From Jiella sonneratiae (GTDB lineage: Bacteria; Pseudomonadota; Alphaproteobacteria; Rhizobiales; Rhizobiaceae): a stretch of 64,000 nucleotides of DNA. Below are positions 9,111 to 21,016 of the stretch, piece by piece (position 1 is the first letter of the stretch; each line of letters starts with the position of its first letter). Both the position numbers and the translations under genes were made by a program. The notes under the pieces were generated by a model that made no database searches, was not told the origin of the DNA, and saw only the letters and a program-made list of their open reading frames with translations. The DNA is taken from the NCBI RefSeq assembly GCF_017353515.1, contig NZ_JAFMPY010000020.1, positions 1 through 64,000 of the forward strand, in the 5' to 3' direction.

Positions 9111-9495
9111 TACCAATGTCCTCCTTCGCTTCATCCTCGACGATGACCCGCGTCAGCATCCGATCGCCAGGCGCTTCTTCACCGAGAGAACGCGGGCCGA
9201 TCCGGCCTTCATTCCGGCCATCGTGCTGATTGAAGCGATCTGGTATCTCCGCCGAATCGCGAAAGTCGACGCCAGGGCGGTCGCCGACACCTTCCAAAAG
9301 CTCCTGTCGGTCGACAGCGTGAAGTTCGAGGATCAGGATTTCATCCGCATGCTGTTTGCCGACGAAGAGGCGGTCAGGGGCGGCCTGGCGGATCGGTTGA
9401 TTGCGAGAGCCTGCGAGAGACACGGTTGTTCGCGCATGGTGACCTTCGACCAGCACGCCGCCAAGACCATCCCCGTGGCGGATCTCCTCGCATGA
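9097..9495 (+). CDS. PIN-domain toxin (VapC-like)
   Basis: 132 residues from ATG 9097 ([18 protein letters not shown]); a start at 9031 would add 22 residues that only re-read the antitoxin. The conserved acidic residues are at Asp5, Glu in VLIEAIWYL, Asp in [10 protein letters not shown] and Asp in VTFDQHAAK. It belongs to the PIN group with the GVDTNVLLR start, not to the group of the vapC at 434, so the two modules have separate origins. Its stop overlaps the ruvB start (ATGA, 9492-9495), so translation of ruvB is coupled to the toxin gene. Confidence 0.9.
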   Translation: MTGVDTNVLLRFILDDDPRQHPIARRFFTERTRADPAFIPAIVLIEAIWYLRRIAKVDARAVADTFQKLLSVDSVKFEDQDFIRMLFADEEAVRGGLADRLIARACERHGCSRMVTFDQHAAKTIPVADLLA

Positions 9496-10538
9496 GCGAG
9501 ACGACCCGCCTGATCACGCCGGACAAGCGCGGCGAGGACATCGACGCGACGCTGCGGCCGCAGCGGCTCGACGACTTCGTCGGCCAGGCCGCAGCGCGGG
9601 CCAATCTCAAAGTGTTCATCGAGGCGGCCAAGGCGCGGGGCGAGGCGCTCGACCACGTGCTCTTCGTCGGTCCGCCGGGCCTCGGCAAGACGACGCTCGC
9701 CCAGATCATGGCGAAGGAGCTCGGCGTCAATTTCCGCTCGACCTCCGGCCCGGTGATCGCCAAGGCCGGCGATCTCGCCGCGCTCTTGACCAATCTCGAA
9801 GAACGCGACGTGCTGTTCATCGACGAGATCCACCGGCTGTCTCCCGCCGTCGAGGAGATCCTCTATCCGGCGATGGAGGATTTCCAGCTCGACCTGATCA
9901 TCGGCGAGGGGCCGGCGGCGCGTTCGGTGAAGATCGACCTGGCGAAATTCACCCTCGTCGCCGCGACCACCCGTCTCGGCCTCCTGACGACGCCGCTGCG
10001 CGATCGCTTCGGCATTCCGGTGCGGCTGAACTTCTATACGGTCGAGGAGCTCGAGCAGATCGTCACGCGCGGCGCCCGGCTGATGGCGATGCCGATGTCC
10101 GAGGACGGTTCCCGGGAGATCGCCCGAAGGGCCCGCGGCACGCCGCGCATCGCCGGACGGCTGCTTCGCCGGGTGCGCGACTTCGCCCATGTCGCCGGCG
10201 CCGAGCGTGTCGACCGCAAGGTCGCCGACGCGGCGCTGTCGCGGCTCGAGGTCGACAGCCTCGGCCTCGACCAGCTCGACCGCCGGTATCTCGACCTGAT
10301 CGCCCTCAACTTCGGCGGCGGACCGGTCGGCATCGAGACCATCGCCGCCGCGCTTTCCGAGCCGCGCGACGCGATCGAGGACATCGTCGAGCCCTATCTC
10401 CTGCAGCAGGGCTTCATCCAGCGCACGCCCCGTGGCCGGCTTTTGACCCAGCACGCCTTCCGCCATCTCGGCCTCGCCGTGCCGCCGGCCCATCAGGGGA
10501 CGCAGGCGAGCCTCTTCGAGGAAGGCGGCGGGGACTGA
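9492..10538 (+). CDS. ruvB: Holliday junction DNA helicase RuvB
   Basis: 348 residues from ATG 9492 ([18 protein letters not shown]). Walker [10 protein letters not shown] at residues 60-68, Walker [10 protein letters not shown] at 108-115, sensor 1 [10 protein letters not shown], arginine finger region [11 protein letters not shown] and the C-terminal winged helix ([15 protein letters not shown]) are all present. It is the AAA+ motor that drives branch migration with RuvA. Earlier in-frame starts only re-read the PIN gene. In most genomes ruvB follows ruvA directly; here a toxin-antitoxin pair lies between, and the ruvB start overlaps the toxin stop. Confidence 0.97.
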   Translation: MSETTRLITPDKRGEDIDATLRPQRLDDFVGQAAARANLKVFIEAAKARGEALDHVLFVGPPGLGKTTLAQIMAKELGVNFRSTSGPVIAKAGDLAALLTNLEERDVLFIDEIHRLSPAVEEILYPAMEDFQLDLIIGEGPAARSVKIDLAKFTLVAATTRLGLLTTPLRDRFGIPVRLNFYTVEELEQIVTRGARLMAMPMSEDGSREIARRARGTPRIAGRLLRRVRDFAHVAGAERVDRKVADAALSRLEVDSLGLDQLDRRYLDLIALNFGGGPVGIETIAAALSEPRDAIEDIVEPYLLQQGFIQRTPRGRLLTQHAFRHLGLAVPPAHQGTQASLFEEGGGD

Positions 10539-10543
10539 GCGCG

Positions 10544-11386
10544 GTGGCGGGCCGGGACCAGATCCGCTTCCGCCGGGATGCCGCAAGCGGCGTCGAGGCG
10601 ATCCGCGCCCGCTTCTTCGGTCATGCCTACGACATGCATCACCACGACGAATGGCTCGTCGGGGTGACCGATCGGGGCGTCCAGGACTTCTTCTGCCGCG
10701 GCGCGCGGCGCCAGAGCACCGAGGGCCGGGTCATCCTCATCGAACCCGGCGAGATGCACGACGGCCAGGCGGTCACCGCCGCCGGCTTTGCCTATCGCAT
10801 GCTCTATGTGCCGCAATCCGTCATGCGGGCGGGGCTGGGTGATCCCGCCGGCGGTGCAGGCGGGTTTCGCCAGACGATCTCGGACGACCGGCAGCTCGCC
10901 GTCGCCATCCGCAACGCCTCGGATCTCGTCGGGGAGAGCGGCGAGAGGCTCGGCGCCGAGGCCGCCATCGACGCGGTCGTCGACCGGCTGCGCACCCACC
11001 TCGGCCTTCGCGAGCGGCCGGTCGAGGCAGCCGGGGGGCCGGAGATCGCACGGCGTGCCCGGGAGAGGCTGCATGACGAGCTGGCGAGCGAGATCGGCAC
11101 CGATGCGCTCGCCCGGGCGGCCGGCGCCGGCGACCGGTTCCAGCTCGCCCGCGCCTTTCGCGCCGCCTACGGCGCCTCGCCGCACGCCTATCTCGTCCGC
11201 ATCCGGCTTGCGGAGGCGCGCCGCCTTCTGGCGCGCGGCGAGCCGCCGGCAGCCGTGGCCACGGCCTGCGGCTTTGCCGACCAGAGCCATCTCGGCCGCT
11301 GGTTCCGCCGCGCCTTCGCCATGACGCCGGGGGCCTACCGTGCCGCCTGCACGGACGTTCCAGACACAGGCACGGCCCGGCGCTAG
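10544..11386 (+). CDS. AraC-family transcriptional regulator
   Basis: 280 residues from GTG 10544, five bases after ruvB. Residues about 10-120 form an AraC-type cupin sensor (HAYDMHHHDEWLVGV...LIEPGEMHDGQ), and the C-terminal hundred residues carry two helix-turn-helix motifs, the second being AVATACGFADQSHLGRWFRRAFAMTPGAYR in family pattern. The following DUF2000 gene is its usual companion in this order, so it likely regulates that gene or a transporter elsewhere. The ligand is unknown. Confidence 0.87.
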   Translation: MAGRDQIRFRRDAASGVEAIRARFFGHAYDMHHHDEWLVGVTDRGVQDFFCRGARRQSTEGRVILIEPGEMHDGQAVTAAGFAYRMLYVPQSVMRAGLGDPAGGAGGFRQTISDDRQLAVAIRNASDLVGESGERLGAEAAIDAVVDRLRTHLGLRERPVEAAGGPEIARRARERLHDELASEIGTDALARAAGAGDRFQLARAFRAAYGASPHAYLVRIRLAEARRLLARGEPPAAVATACGFADQSHLGRWFRRAFAMTPGAYRAACTDVPDTGTARR

Positions 11387-11425
11387 CAAGCCTCTTCGAC
11401 GCGGCAGGTTCGAAAGGCGACGGCG

Positions 11426-11836
11426 ATGACGTTCGAGACCAAGGTGGCGATCCTCGTGCGGGAGGATCTGGCGATGTGGCAGAAGCTGAACGTCACGGCG
11501 TTTCTTGCGTCCGGCATCGCCGGGGCGGCGCCGGAGGCAATGGGCGAGGCCTACGAGGACGCGGCGGGGCGTCGGCATGCGGCTCTGCTCGGTCAGCCGG
11601 TGATGATCCTCGCAGCAACGCCCGACGTGTTGCGGCGCGCCCTCGGCCAGGCGATCCAGCGCGGCCTGATCCGCGCCGTCTATGTCGAGGCGATGTTTGC
11701 GACGGGGCACGACGCCGCCAATCGCGAAGCCTTCCGGGCCGAACCTGAGGACGCGCCGAACCTCGTCGGCGTCGCGCTCTACGGGCCGAGGAAGGACGTC
11801 GACAAGGCGGCCAGGGGCGCGGCGATGCATCCGTGA
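11426..11836 (+). CDS. DUF2000 family protein
   Basis: 136 residues. Family features: VAILVREDLAMWQKLNVTAFLASGI at the start, then LLGQPVMILAATPDVLRRA and a tail VEAMFATGHDAANR. The fold is of the peptidyl-tRNA hydrolase II type by family knowledge, but no activity is established. Forty bases after the AraC regulator on the same strand, with GGCGACGGCG before the start. Probably co-transcribed with it. Confidence 0.82.
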   Translation: MTFETKVAILVREDLAMWQKLNVTAFLASGIAGAAPEAMGEAYEDAAGRRHAALLGQPVMILAATPDVLRRALGQAIQRGLIRAVYVEAMFATGHDAANREAFRAEPEDAPNLVGVALYGPRKDVDKAARGAAMHP

Positions 11837-11848
11837 CCGGCCGCCCCG

Positions 11849-12049
11849 TCAGGAGCGGGCGGTCGCCAGCACCTGCGCCTGCTGCCGCATGTCGGTGACG
11901 CATTCGTTGTAGGGCGGGGTACCGGGGGTATAGCCGAAGCGGGCGCATTCGGCCTCGGCGGTCGACGGCTTGTGGACCGCGGTCGAGCTGGCGGTGCTGG
12001 TGCAGCCCGAGAGGGCGGCGAGTGCGGCGACGAGAAGAAGCGGTTTCAT
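11849..12049 (-). CDS. small putative outer-membrane lipoprotein
   Basis: 66 residues. MKPLLLVAALAALSGCTSTA is a lipoprotein signal with lipobox LSGC; the acylated Cys would be residue 16. The mature part is short and Cys-containing (AECARFGYTPGTPPYNECV), a pattern of two cysteines about 18 apart seen in small rhizobial lipoproteins. No clear ribosome binding site is visible, and starts slightly upstream are possible. Function unknown. Convergent with the DUF2000 gene with 12 bases between the stops. Confidence 0.75.
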   Translation of the reverse strand: MKPLLLVAALAALSGCTSTASSTAVHKPSTAEAECARFGYTPGTPPYNECVTDMRQQAQVLATARS

Positions 12050-12338
12050 GCGGGGGACTACCATCACGTCAGACATGGGCCGGGCGGTCGGCGCAACGGC
12101 CGTCCGCCGCCCTTCGAGAAGGCAGGACGGCCGTCCGGTCGACGCCCGGCGGTATCGATAGCACGAACGGCGCGCCGTCCCGCCATTTATCCATCGGAGC
12201 GCGCCGCAGAAGCAACCCACACGACTCCGCCCGCCGGCAGAGCCGGCGCGATTCGTTCAGGCGGTCGGCAGGGGCAATCCCGGCATCGGGGCCCCGACAT
12301 CGGGGCGCGACATCGGGCCCGACTTCGCTGGCCGGCGC

Positions 12339-13712
12339 TCAGCGCGCCTTCAGCACCCGTTCCGCCGCCGCCTCGACCGTGGTCAGCGACGCACCGGACA
12401 GCGCCTCGCGGGCAAGTTCCAGATATCGCCGGACCTGGCGGCGGATCGCCTCACGCTGGCTGTCCTCCCGGCAAGCCGGCAGGACCTTGCCGAGGCAGGC
12501 GACGAGATGTTCGCCGGCGATCATGTCGGACGCGGCATATTGGCGGAGATGCCCGAAGGCGATCTCGAGATAGCTGGCGAAGTCGCCAGCCTCGATGAGC
12601 GCCCTGAGGTGCCCTTCGTCGTCGACGAGGAAGGGGTCGCCCGGATGCTTGGCGGCGATCGCCGCCATCGCCGCCGTCAGCCAGTCCATGCAGGTGATCG
12701 CCGTATAGGGATCGTTGACGCCGGGAGACAGGGCCCGGCCGGCGATCTCGACGAGTTCGTCGAACAGGAAGTTGATGTCCTGGCGGGGACTGCGCCGGGT
12801 GCCGGCGGCGATCGAGGCGAGCAGACGCTCGCCGGTCTGCGGGCCGCAGCGCTCGGCCGGCCAGACCTCGAAGAGCGTCTGGCCCTCATGGACGAAGACG
12901 CCGGGCCGGCAGACGACGCGCACGACGACCTCGTCCCTGCGCGCGGCCTCGATCAGCGATTCCCTGTCGACGATCTGGAGATAGCCGACCCTGTCCGAGG
13001 GGATCCTCCCATAGGCGCGGGGCTCGCCCGCTCCGCGTTCGGTCTGCCCGTCATGTCCGTCATGCCGGAAGCAGGGCGGCACCTGCCAGCGCACCGCCTC
13101 GTCTTCCTCGGCGCTGCGCACCGCCTCGTCCGGAAACTCCCGCTCGACGTGTTTCAGGAGACCCTGGCCGATGCCGGCGATGACGTTGGAGATGTGGATG
13201 TTCGAGGGGACGTGGTGGATGAAGTAGATGAGGACGCCGATCGAGACGATGGCCAGCACGATCGCCCCGAAGATCGCGAGGTTGGGGACGAACATCGGGC
13301 CGAAGCCGCTGTCCGCGCCGCCGTCGCGCACGCTCCTCAGGACCAGCATGGAATAGACGAAGGTCGCGACGAAGACGCCGAGGGTGACCTGGTTGCCCCG
13401 GTCGTTCATGAAGTTGGTGAGGAGCCGCGGGCCGTAGCTTCCGGAGGCGAAGACGACCGCCGCCATGGTGACGGAGAAGACGGTGCCGGCGACGCCGATC
13501 ATCGAGCCGCCGATGGCGGACAGGATGGCGCGGGCGCCGTCCGGCTGCGTGGCGTAGAGGAACGGGCTGGAGCCGAGCGCATCGACCGAGATGGCGCTGT
13601 CGGCCTGAATCAGCAGGAAGGCGAGGGCGGCGGCCGCGATAGCCATGATGGAGGGAATGAACCAGTAGCTCGCGCTGATCCGCTCGTAATATTGCTGAAT
13701 GAGTGCGCGCAT
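12339..13712 (-). CDS. DUF2254 family membrane protein
   Basis: 457 residues from ATG 13712 (MRALIQQYYERISASYWFIPS); a TTG at 13787 would add 25 residues. Transmembrane segments at about residues 15-38, 75-100 (GSMIGVAGTVFSVTMAAVVFAS), 115-140 and 155-180, followed by a large soluble domain with the family signature INFLFDELVEIAGRALSPGVNDPYTA. The hydrophobic N-terminal part with GSYGPRLLTNFMNDRGNQ is diagnostic for DUF2254. Role unknown; an ion-channel-like function has been proposed for the family only by architecture. Monocistronic. The preceding 290 bases (12050-12338) hold only a GGGGC/GACATCGGG short repeat. Confidence 0.85.
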   Translation of the reverse strand: MRALIQQYYERISASYWFIPSIMAIAAAALAFLLIQADSAISVDALGSSPFLYATQPDGARAILSAIGGSMIGVAGTVFSVTMAAVVFASGSYGPRLLTNFMNDRGNQVTLGVFVATFVYSMLVLRSVRDGGADSGFGPMFVPNLAIFGAIVLAIVSIGVLIYFIHHVPSNIHISNVIAGIGQGLLKHVEREFPDEAVRSAEEDEAVRWQVPPCFRHDGHDGQTERGAGEPRAYGRIPSDRVGYLQIVDRESLIEAARRDEVVVRVVCRPGVFVHEGQTLFEVWPAERCGPQTGERLLASIAAGTRRSPRQDINFLFDELVEIAGRALSPGVNDPYTAITCMDWLTAAMAAIAAKHPGDPFLVDDEGHLRALIEAGDFASYLEIAFGHLRQYAASDMIAGEHLVACLGKVLPACREDSQREAIRRQVRRYLELAREALSGASLTTVEAAAERVLKAR

Positions 13713-13814
13713 CGGTCCATAGTGAATGTTCGGCAGGACAGCCGCATCTATGGGGGCAAGCCGGAAGAACCAGAGCAGCCAGCGCAAGGCCCGCCCGAGC
13801 GCCCGGCCCCCGCC

Positions 13815-14315
13815 TCAGGCCTCTCCGTCCCAGTAGTCGACGCCGCTGTCGGCTCTGACGGTGATCGCGACGCGGCGGGCCGCCTTGTCGCCGCCGGGCG
13901 CCGCGCCGGCGAAAACCGTGAGCTTGCCGCTGTCGGGATATTCCATGACGTCCGGCTCGTTCATCGTCGAGACGGCGAGATAGGCGAGGGGCGCGTCGTC
14001 CGCCGCGATCAGCTGGTGGGCGGTCTCCGGCCCGCCGGCAGGGCAGACGACGACGTCGCCGGCCGCGACCGGAAACGTCTCTGTCCCGAAACGAAGCGTG
14101 CCGCGGCCCGAGAGGATGACGAAGAGCTCGTCATTGGCGTGGTGGCAGTGGAGCGGCCAGCCCTTCCTGCCGGCGGGGATCTCGACGTAGCGCGAGCCGA
14201 GCCGTTTCGCGCCAAGGGGCGCGGCGACGGCTGCGAAACGGGCTTCGAAGCCCGCACCGTGGGTCTGGGTCGTGAGCTTCAAATCGGACAGTCTGACGAC
14301 GGGGCTATCGGCCAT
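13815..14315 (-). CDS. cupin domain protein
   Basis: 166 residues. The cupin motifs are HCHHANDELFVILSGRGTLRFG (first motif with His-His-Glu metal ligands) and PAGGPETAHQLIAADD (second motif His). C-terminal part ends DSGVDYWDGEA, common in rhizobial cupins annotated as sugar- or auxin-binding-like. AGGAACGAGAG precedes the start. Probably a metal-dependent small-molecule enzyme or binding protein; substrate unknown. Stands alone between DUF2254 and pyruvate carboxylase genes. Confidence 0.82.
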   Translation of the reverse strand: MADSPVVRLSDLKLTTQTHGAGFEARFAAVAAPLGAKRLGSRYVEIPAGRKGWPLHCHHANDELFVILSGRGTLRFGTETFPVAAGDVVVCPAGGPETAHQLIAADDAPLAYLAVSTMNEPDVMEYPDSGKLTVFAGAAPGGDKAARRVAITVRADSGVDYWDGEA

Positions 14316-14515
14316 GGCTCTCGTTCCTCGCTCTCGTTTCGGGGAACGTAGCCTGTCGTCGCCGGGGGCTTCCAACCAAAATCGGTGATGCCTGGCATCG
14401 ACGCATCGACGCCGGACGAAGGCCCGCCGGGATGCCGAGGGCTGTCGTCCCGTCAGGCCGCTCCCGGCCGGGACGGTTTTCTCCGATCGCACGTCGTCAC
14501 GCCGAGGCGCTTGCC

Positions 14516-17977
<3,462 letters not shown>

Positions 17978-18165
17978 TGAGGAACACCTCCCGATCGTTC
18001 ACATGGACCGCCGACTTATCGCCAGCGGCGCGGATGCACAAGATTGCGGCGCGGCGTCTGATTTCGCAAGTGCGAAGAAGTGGCCGCGCGCCGCGCGTCT
18101 CCGGATCGGGACCTCGGTCCCTGTTTCGCGGCCTCCGCGAATGTCAGCACCGTGGGAAGCGATTC

Positions 18166-18194
18166 TTGATCTATATGACTTGGTCATATAGATT
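18166..18194 (+). promoter_or_regulatory. palindromic operator and promoter of the RelE-like/HTH pair
   Basis: ATCTATATGAC at 18169-18179 and GTCATATAGAT at 18183-18193 are perfect eleven-base inverted repeats with a three-base spacer. TTGATC (18166-18171) and TAGATT (18189-18194), 17 bases apart, could be -35 and -10 hexamers, in which case the palindrome fills the spacer. It stands out as AT-rich in GC-rich surroundings. It lies about 88 bases before the toxin start and most likely binds the HTH antitoxin. The rest of 17978-18280 holds nothing else recognisable. Confidence 0.7.
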
Positions 18195-18280
18195 TCAGGC
18201 GATTTCACATCAGTTGCGACGACGGCGAGACCGCTTTTGGAGCCTTGCGATTTTCCATCGTTACGTCGACGAGCAGAGAA

Positions 18281-18676
18281 ATGAGGGTTTTCAAGACCAA
18301 GGAATTTGCGCGAGCCGCCCGGAAAGAGAAGGTCGTCGAAGACGAATTGAGAAAAACGATCAAACGGACCCTCGGCGGGACCATCGATGCAGAGCTTGGT
18401 GCCTTTCTGATCAAGCAGAGGATATCCCAGGGACAGGGCGGCCGGTGGGGCTCACACCGGGCCGTGATCGTCTTCAGGGCGCGCGACCGGCTCGTTTTCG
18501 TCCATCTTTTCGGCAAGAGCGAGAAGGCCAATCTGAGCACGAATGAGGAGCGCTCATACAAAAAGGCGGCAAAGGTCATCGTTGGTCTGACCGAAGGTCA
18601 GGTGCAGGCTCTTGTTCAATCCGGGGAATGGATCGAGATCGAAAATGGCGACGAAGCAACACCCCTATCGAAGTAA
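18281..18676 (+). CDS. type II toxin of the RelE/HigB-like family (PF06296)
   Basis: 131 residues from ATG 18281 (MRVFKTKEFARAARKEKVVEDELRKTIK). The family pattern FxKxFaRfArKexisDxxL...GtxDAdLGgfliKqRI...GqGxsGgyR...ff...GFaKsexaNlsxxE is followed closely, with GRWGSHR replacing the usual KSGGYR. It should be a ribosome-dependent or free mRNA interferase of the RelE superfamily. The toxin is upstream of the antitoxin and overlaps it by 32 bases, the HigBA order. Base composition is lower in GC than neighbouring genes, in line with transfer. The 13-residue upstream extension from 18245 has no ribosome binding site. Confidence 0.85.
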   Translation: MRVFKTKEFARAARKEKVVEDELRKTIKRTLGGTIDAELGAFLIKQRISQGQGGRWGSHRAVIVFRARDRLVFVHLFGKSEKANLSTNEERSYKKAAKVIVGLTEGQVQALVQSGEWIEIENGDEATPLSK

Positions 18677-18971
18677 GGCGCTTCGTTCGCTTCATCTGGC
18701 GATGGAAGGGCTTCACAAGGTCGGTGCGATAGACCGGAAGACCATGCGGGAATTCGACGTCGAATGCCTGACGACCATCGAAACTTTCGATGCCGATGGC
18801 ATTCGGGCGCTTCGCGAGAAGGCGCAAATGAGCCAGGCCGTCTTTGCCAGAGTGTTGAATGTCAGTACCTCGGTCGTCAGCAAGTGGGAGCAGGGAGAGA
18901 AGCGGCCCAGCGGGCCGTCGCTGAAATTGCTCTCGCTTGCCTACAGGAAGGGGGTCGAGGCGATCATGTGA
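18645..18971 (+). CDS. HTH-type antitoxin (HigA/XRE-like)
   Basis: 108 residues. Helix-turn-helix at about residues 53-95: DADGIRALREKAQMSQAVFA, then VLNVSTSVVSKWEQGEKRPSG, typical of antitoxins partnered with RelE-like toxins. The N-terminal fifty residues are the toxin-contacting region. ATG 18645 lies inside the toxin gene. It likely represses the operon by binding the perfect palindrome at 18169-18193. Confidence 0.87.
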   Translation: MATKQHPYRSKALRSLHLAMEGLHKVGAIDRKTMREFDVECLTTIETFDADGIRALREKAQMSQAVFARVLNVSTSVVSKWEQGEKRPSGPSLKLLSLAYRKGVEAIM

Positions 18972-19006
18972 CTGCGCTTCGCTGCGCCAGACGTGCGAGG
19001 CAGCGT

Positions 19007-19891
19007 CTATCGGTTGCGCAAGAGCGGCGTCTTTTCCGGCCAGTCGGTCTTTTCCTTCTCGCGCACGAAGGTGAAGAGGCCGGAGACCGCGACGAGCGCC
19101 ATGCCGGCCATGGCGACGACGTCCGGGAACTCCTCGAAGAACATCGCCCCCATCACCGTCGCCCAGATGATCTGGCTGTACTGGGTCGGCGCGACCCGCG
19201 CCGCCGAGGCGAGGCGCGTCGCGAAGACGAGGAGGAGATGGGCGACGCCGACGACCAGACCCCCGAAGACGAGCAGCGGCCAGAGCTCGCGCGTGGGCAT
19301 GACGAACTCCGTCAGCATCAAAAGGCCGTTCGCCGCCACCGCGGCGACGAGGACGGCGCCGATCAGCGTGACGCGGCGTTCGCTCGTGCCGAGAACGCGC
19401 AGCACGATGACGGTGACCGCGCCGCAGATCGCGACGCCGACCGCGGCGAAATGGCCGGGCAGGATCTCCCGAAAGCCCGGGCGCACCACGAGGATGACGC
19501 CGAGAAGGCCGCCGAGGACGGCGAGCCAGCGCCGCCAGCCGATCTCTTCCTTGAGGACGACGTAGGAAAACACCGTGACGAAGATCGGCAGGAGGAAGAT
19601 CAGCGCATAGGCCTCGGCGAGCGGCAGCGAGGTGAAGGCGACGACGCCGAGGATGCCGCCGATCGTGCCGCTCGCCATGCGGACGGCGAGGAGGGCCGGG
19701 CGCTTCGGGACGAAGACGCTCGCCCAGCTGTCTTCCGGCCGCTTGGTGAAGAGGGCGGGAAGAAGCGCGATCAGCGAGATGAAGAAGCCGACCTCGAAAA
19801 CCGGCAGCCGGTGCCCGATCGCCTTCAGCGTGGCGTCGCCCAAGGCGAACGAAAGATACGCCGCGAAAGCGAGCAGGATGCCGGTCTGCAT
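19007..19891 (-). CDS. EamA/DMT-family transporter
   Basis: 294 residues with ten hydrophobic segments, arranged as two five-helix EamA repeats (first ending near residue 140, second from about 150). Signatures include GTIGGILGVVAFTSLPLAEAYALIFLLPIFVTVFSYVVLKEEIGWRRW in family pattern and the equivalent segment AARVAPTQYSQIIWATVMGAMFFEEFPD in the second repeat. Inner-membrane drug/metabolite exporter; substrate not predictable. Convergent with the RelE/HTH pair. Confidence 0.88.
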   Translation of the reverse strand: MQTGILLAFAAYLSFALGDATLKAIGHRLPVFEVGFFISLIALLPALFTKRPEDSWASVFVPKRPALLAVRMASGTIGGILGVVAFTSLPLAEAYALIFLLPIFVTVFSYVVLKEEIGWRRWLAVLGGLLGVILVVRPGFREILPGHFAAVGVAICGAVTVIVLRVLGTSERRVTLIGAVLVAAVAANGLLMLTEFVMPTRELWPLLVFGGLVVGVAHLLLVFATRLASAARVAPTQYSQIIWATVMGAMFFEEFPDVVAMAGMALVAVSGLFTFVREKEKTDWPEKTPLLRNR

Positions 19892-20407
19892 GGGGGAGGG
19901 GCTTTCCTCAAGAGGTCAGACCCCGCGATAGCCCCGGCGGGACGGAACTGACAAGCCGCATCGGGACACGGCAGAGGATAAACGCGCCGCGACCCGGCCG
20001 GCGGGCGGTCGGGCATCGATGGGAGCCGGACGTCGGACTTCGGCCATGTCGCGCAGGAGCGCGGAGGATCGGCGGCGGCCATGGCAGGGAGGTGCAGACA
20101 CGAAAAAGGGCAGCGAGGGGGAAGCTGCCCTTTTTCGTCTGCATGTTGCGATCGAGGGGGATGATCGCTTGGGGGTGCCTGAATAATGCGCCGACGAAAG
20201 CAGGGTTCCCGACCGCCGAAATTTTTTTTGCGCCATCATGGTTTCCGGCGCCGCGTGCGCCTGCCGCCGCGGGAAGTCGCTGCCGGCAATTTTAACGATT
20301 TGTAACCTTCGACGGGGCGCTGCCGGGCTTTTCCGGCTTGGCGCCGCGCTTCGCTCGGGTGCATAGTGCCTCTACGCAAAGTTCGGGCGGAGCCTTCGGA
20401 GGATCAA
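19892..20407. other. gene-poor stretch around an orphan terminator
   Basis: 516 bases between the divergent EamA transporter and phosphatase-like genes. It contains the strong hairpin at 20095-20141, a T8 tract at 20222-20229 and an AT-rich patch (TTTTAACGATTTGTAACC, 20290-20307) likely to be promoter DNA for the next gene. No open frame in it has family resemblance. A small RNA ending at the hairpin is possible. Confidence 0.4.
20095..20141. terminator. strong bidirectional intrinsic terminator
   Basis: CGAAAAAGGGCAGC (20101-20114) and GCTGCCCTTTTTCG (20124-20137) pair perfectly over 14 bases around a nine-base loop, extended by CAGA/TCTG. The A5 and T5 tracts make it a terminator on either strand. 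It sits in front of two divergent genes, so it does not end either of them; the transcript it ends is unknown. Confidence 0.85.
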
Positions 20408-21016
20408 TTGGTCACGACGTTTCACGCTCTTCCCAAGCCGGGCTCCCACCCGAACGGATGGCCCTGCCGGATGCTCGTCTGCGGGCAGTCGGAAGCGCGT
20501 CGGTTCCATGTGGAATTGGCGCCGAGCCACGTCCTGTCGATCGTCACGCCGGGGCGCTCCTATCTCGGGCCGCGCGACGTTCCGCCCGACAGGCATCTGA
20601 AGATCGAGTTCGACGACGTCGAGGATGCCGCCCGGCCGGGCGCCCCGACCCTTTCGGCAATGCGCGAGATCATGGATTTTGCCGGCGCGCTTCCGGAGGA
20701 GGCGAGGCTCTGCCTGCACGGGCTGCAGGGCGTGCGCCGCGCCCCTGCCGTGGCGCTCGGCATCCTCGCGGCGAGCCTCCCGCCGACCGAGGCGGCCGCG
20801 GCGCTGAAGCCGTTCTGCCGGCATGCCCCGGATCCGAACCTTCTCGTGGTCGCCCTTTTCGACGAGCTTCTCGGCCTCGCCGGCGCGCTCAGCGCCGCCT
20901 GCCAGGCACGCTTCGTCGCCTCGCATGCGACGCTCCGACGTCGCGGCGACGAGGACGGCCCGGGTTTCGACTTCGACATGCTGGCGATGAAGGACGAGCA
21001 GGTCCGGCACGGCTGA
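20408..21016 (+). CDS. protein tyrosine phosphatase-like protein (COG5350 type), catalytically degenerate
   Basis: 202 residues from TTG 20408, which has GGAGG five bases upstream (20398-20402). The frame also has a GTG at 20366 and ATG 20471; the latter gives MLVCGQSEARRF, the usual family start. The family core is VLSIVTPG...RHLKIEFDDVED...LPPTEAAAALKPF...PDPNLLVVALFDELLG. In the phosphatase loop the expected HCxxGxSRS reads HGLQGVRRA: the nucleophilic Cys is Gly and the Ser is Ala, while the Arg remains. It should not be an active Cys phosphatase. Binding or scaffold function is possible. Confidence 0.75.
   Translation: MVTTFHALPKPGSHPNGWPCRMLVCGQSEARRFHVELAPSHVLSIVTPGRSYLGPRDVPPDRHLKIEFDDVEDAARPGAPTLSAMREIMDFAGALPEEARLCLHGLQGVRRAPAVALGILAASLPPTEAAAALKPFCRHAPDPNLLVVALFDELLGLAGALSAACQARFVASHATLRRRGDEDGPGFDFDMLAMKDEQVRHG

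Noticed and set aside
12270-12330. GACATCGGG repeats as a terminator or small array
   Set aside because: Only three imperfect copies, no T tract and no regular spacing.
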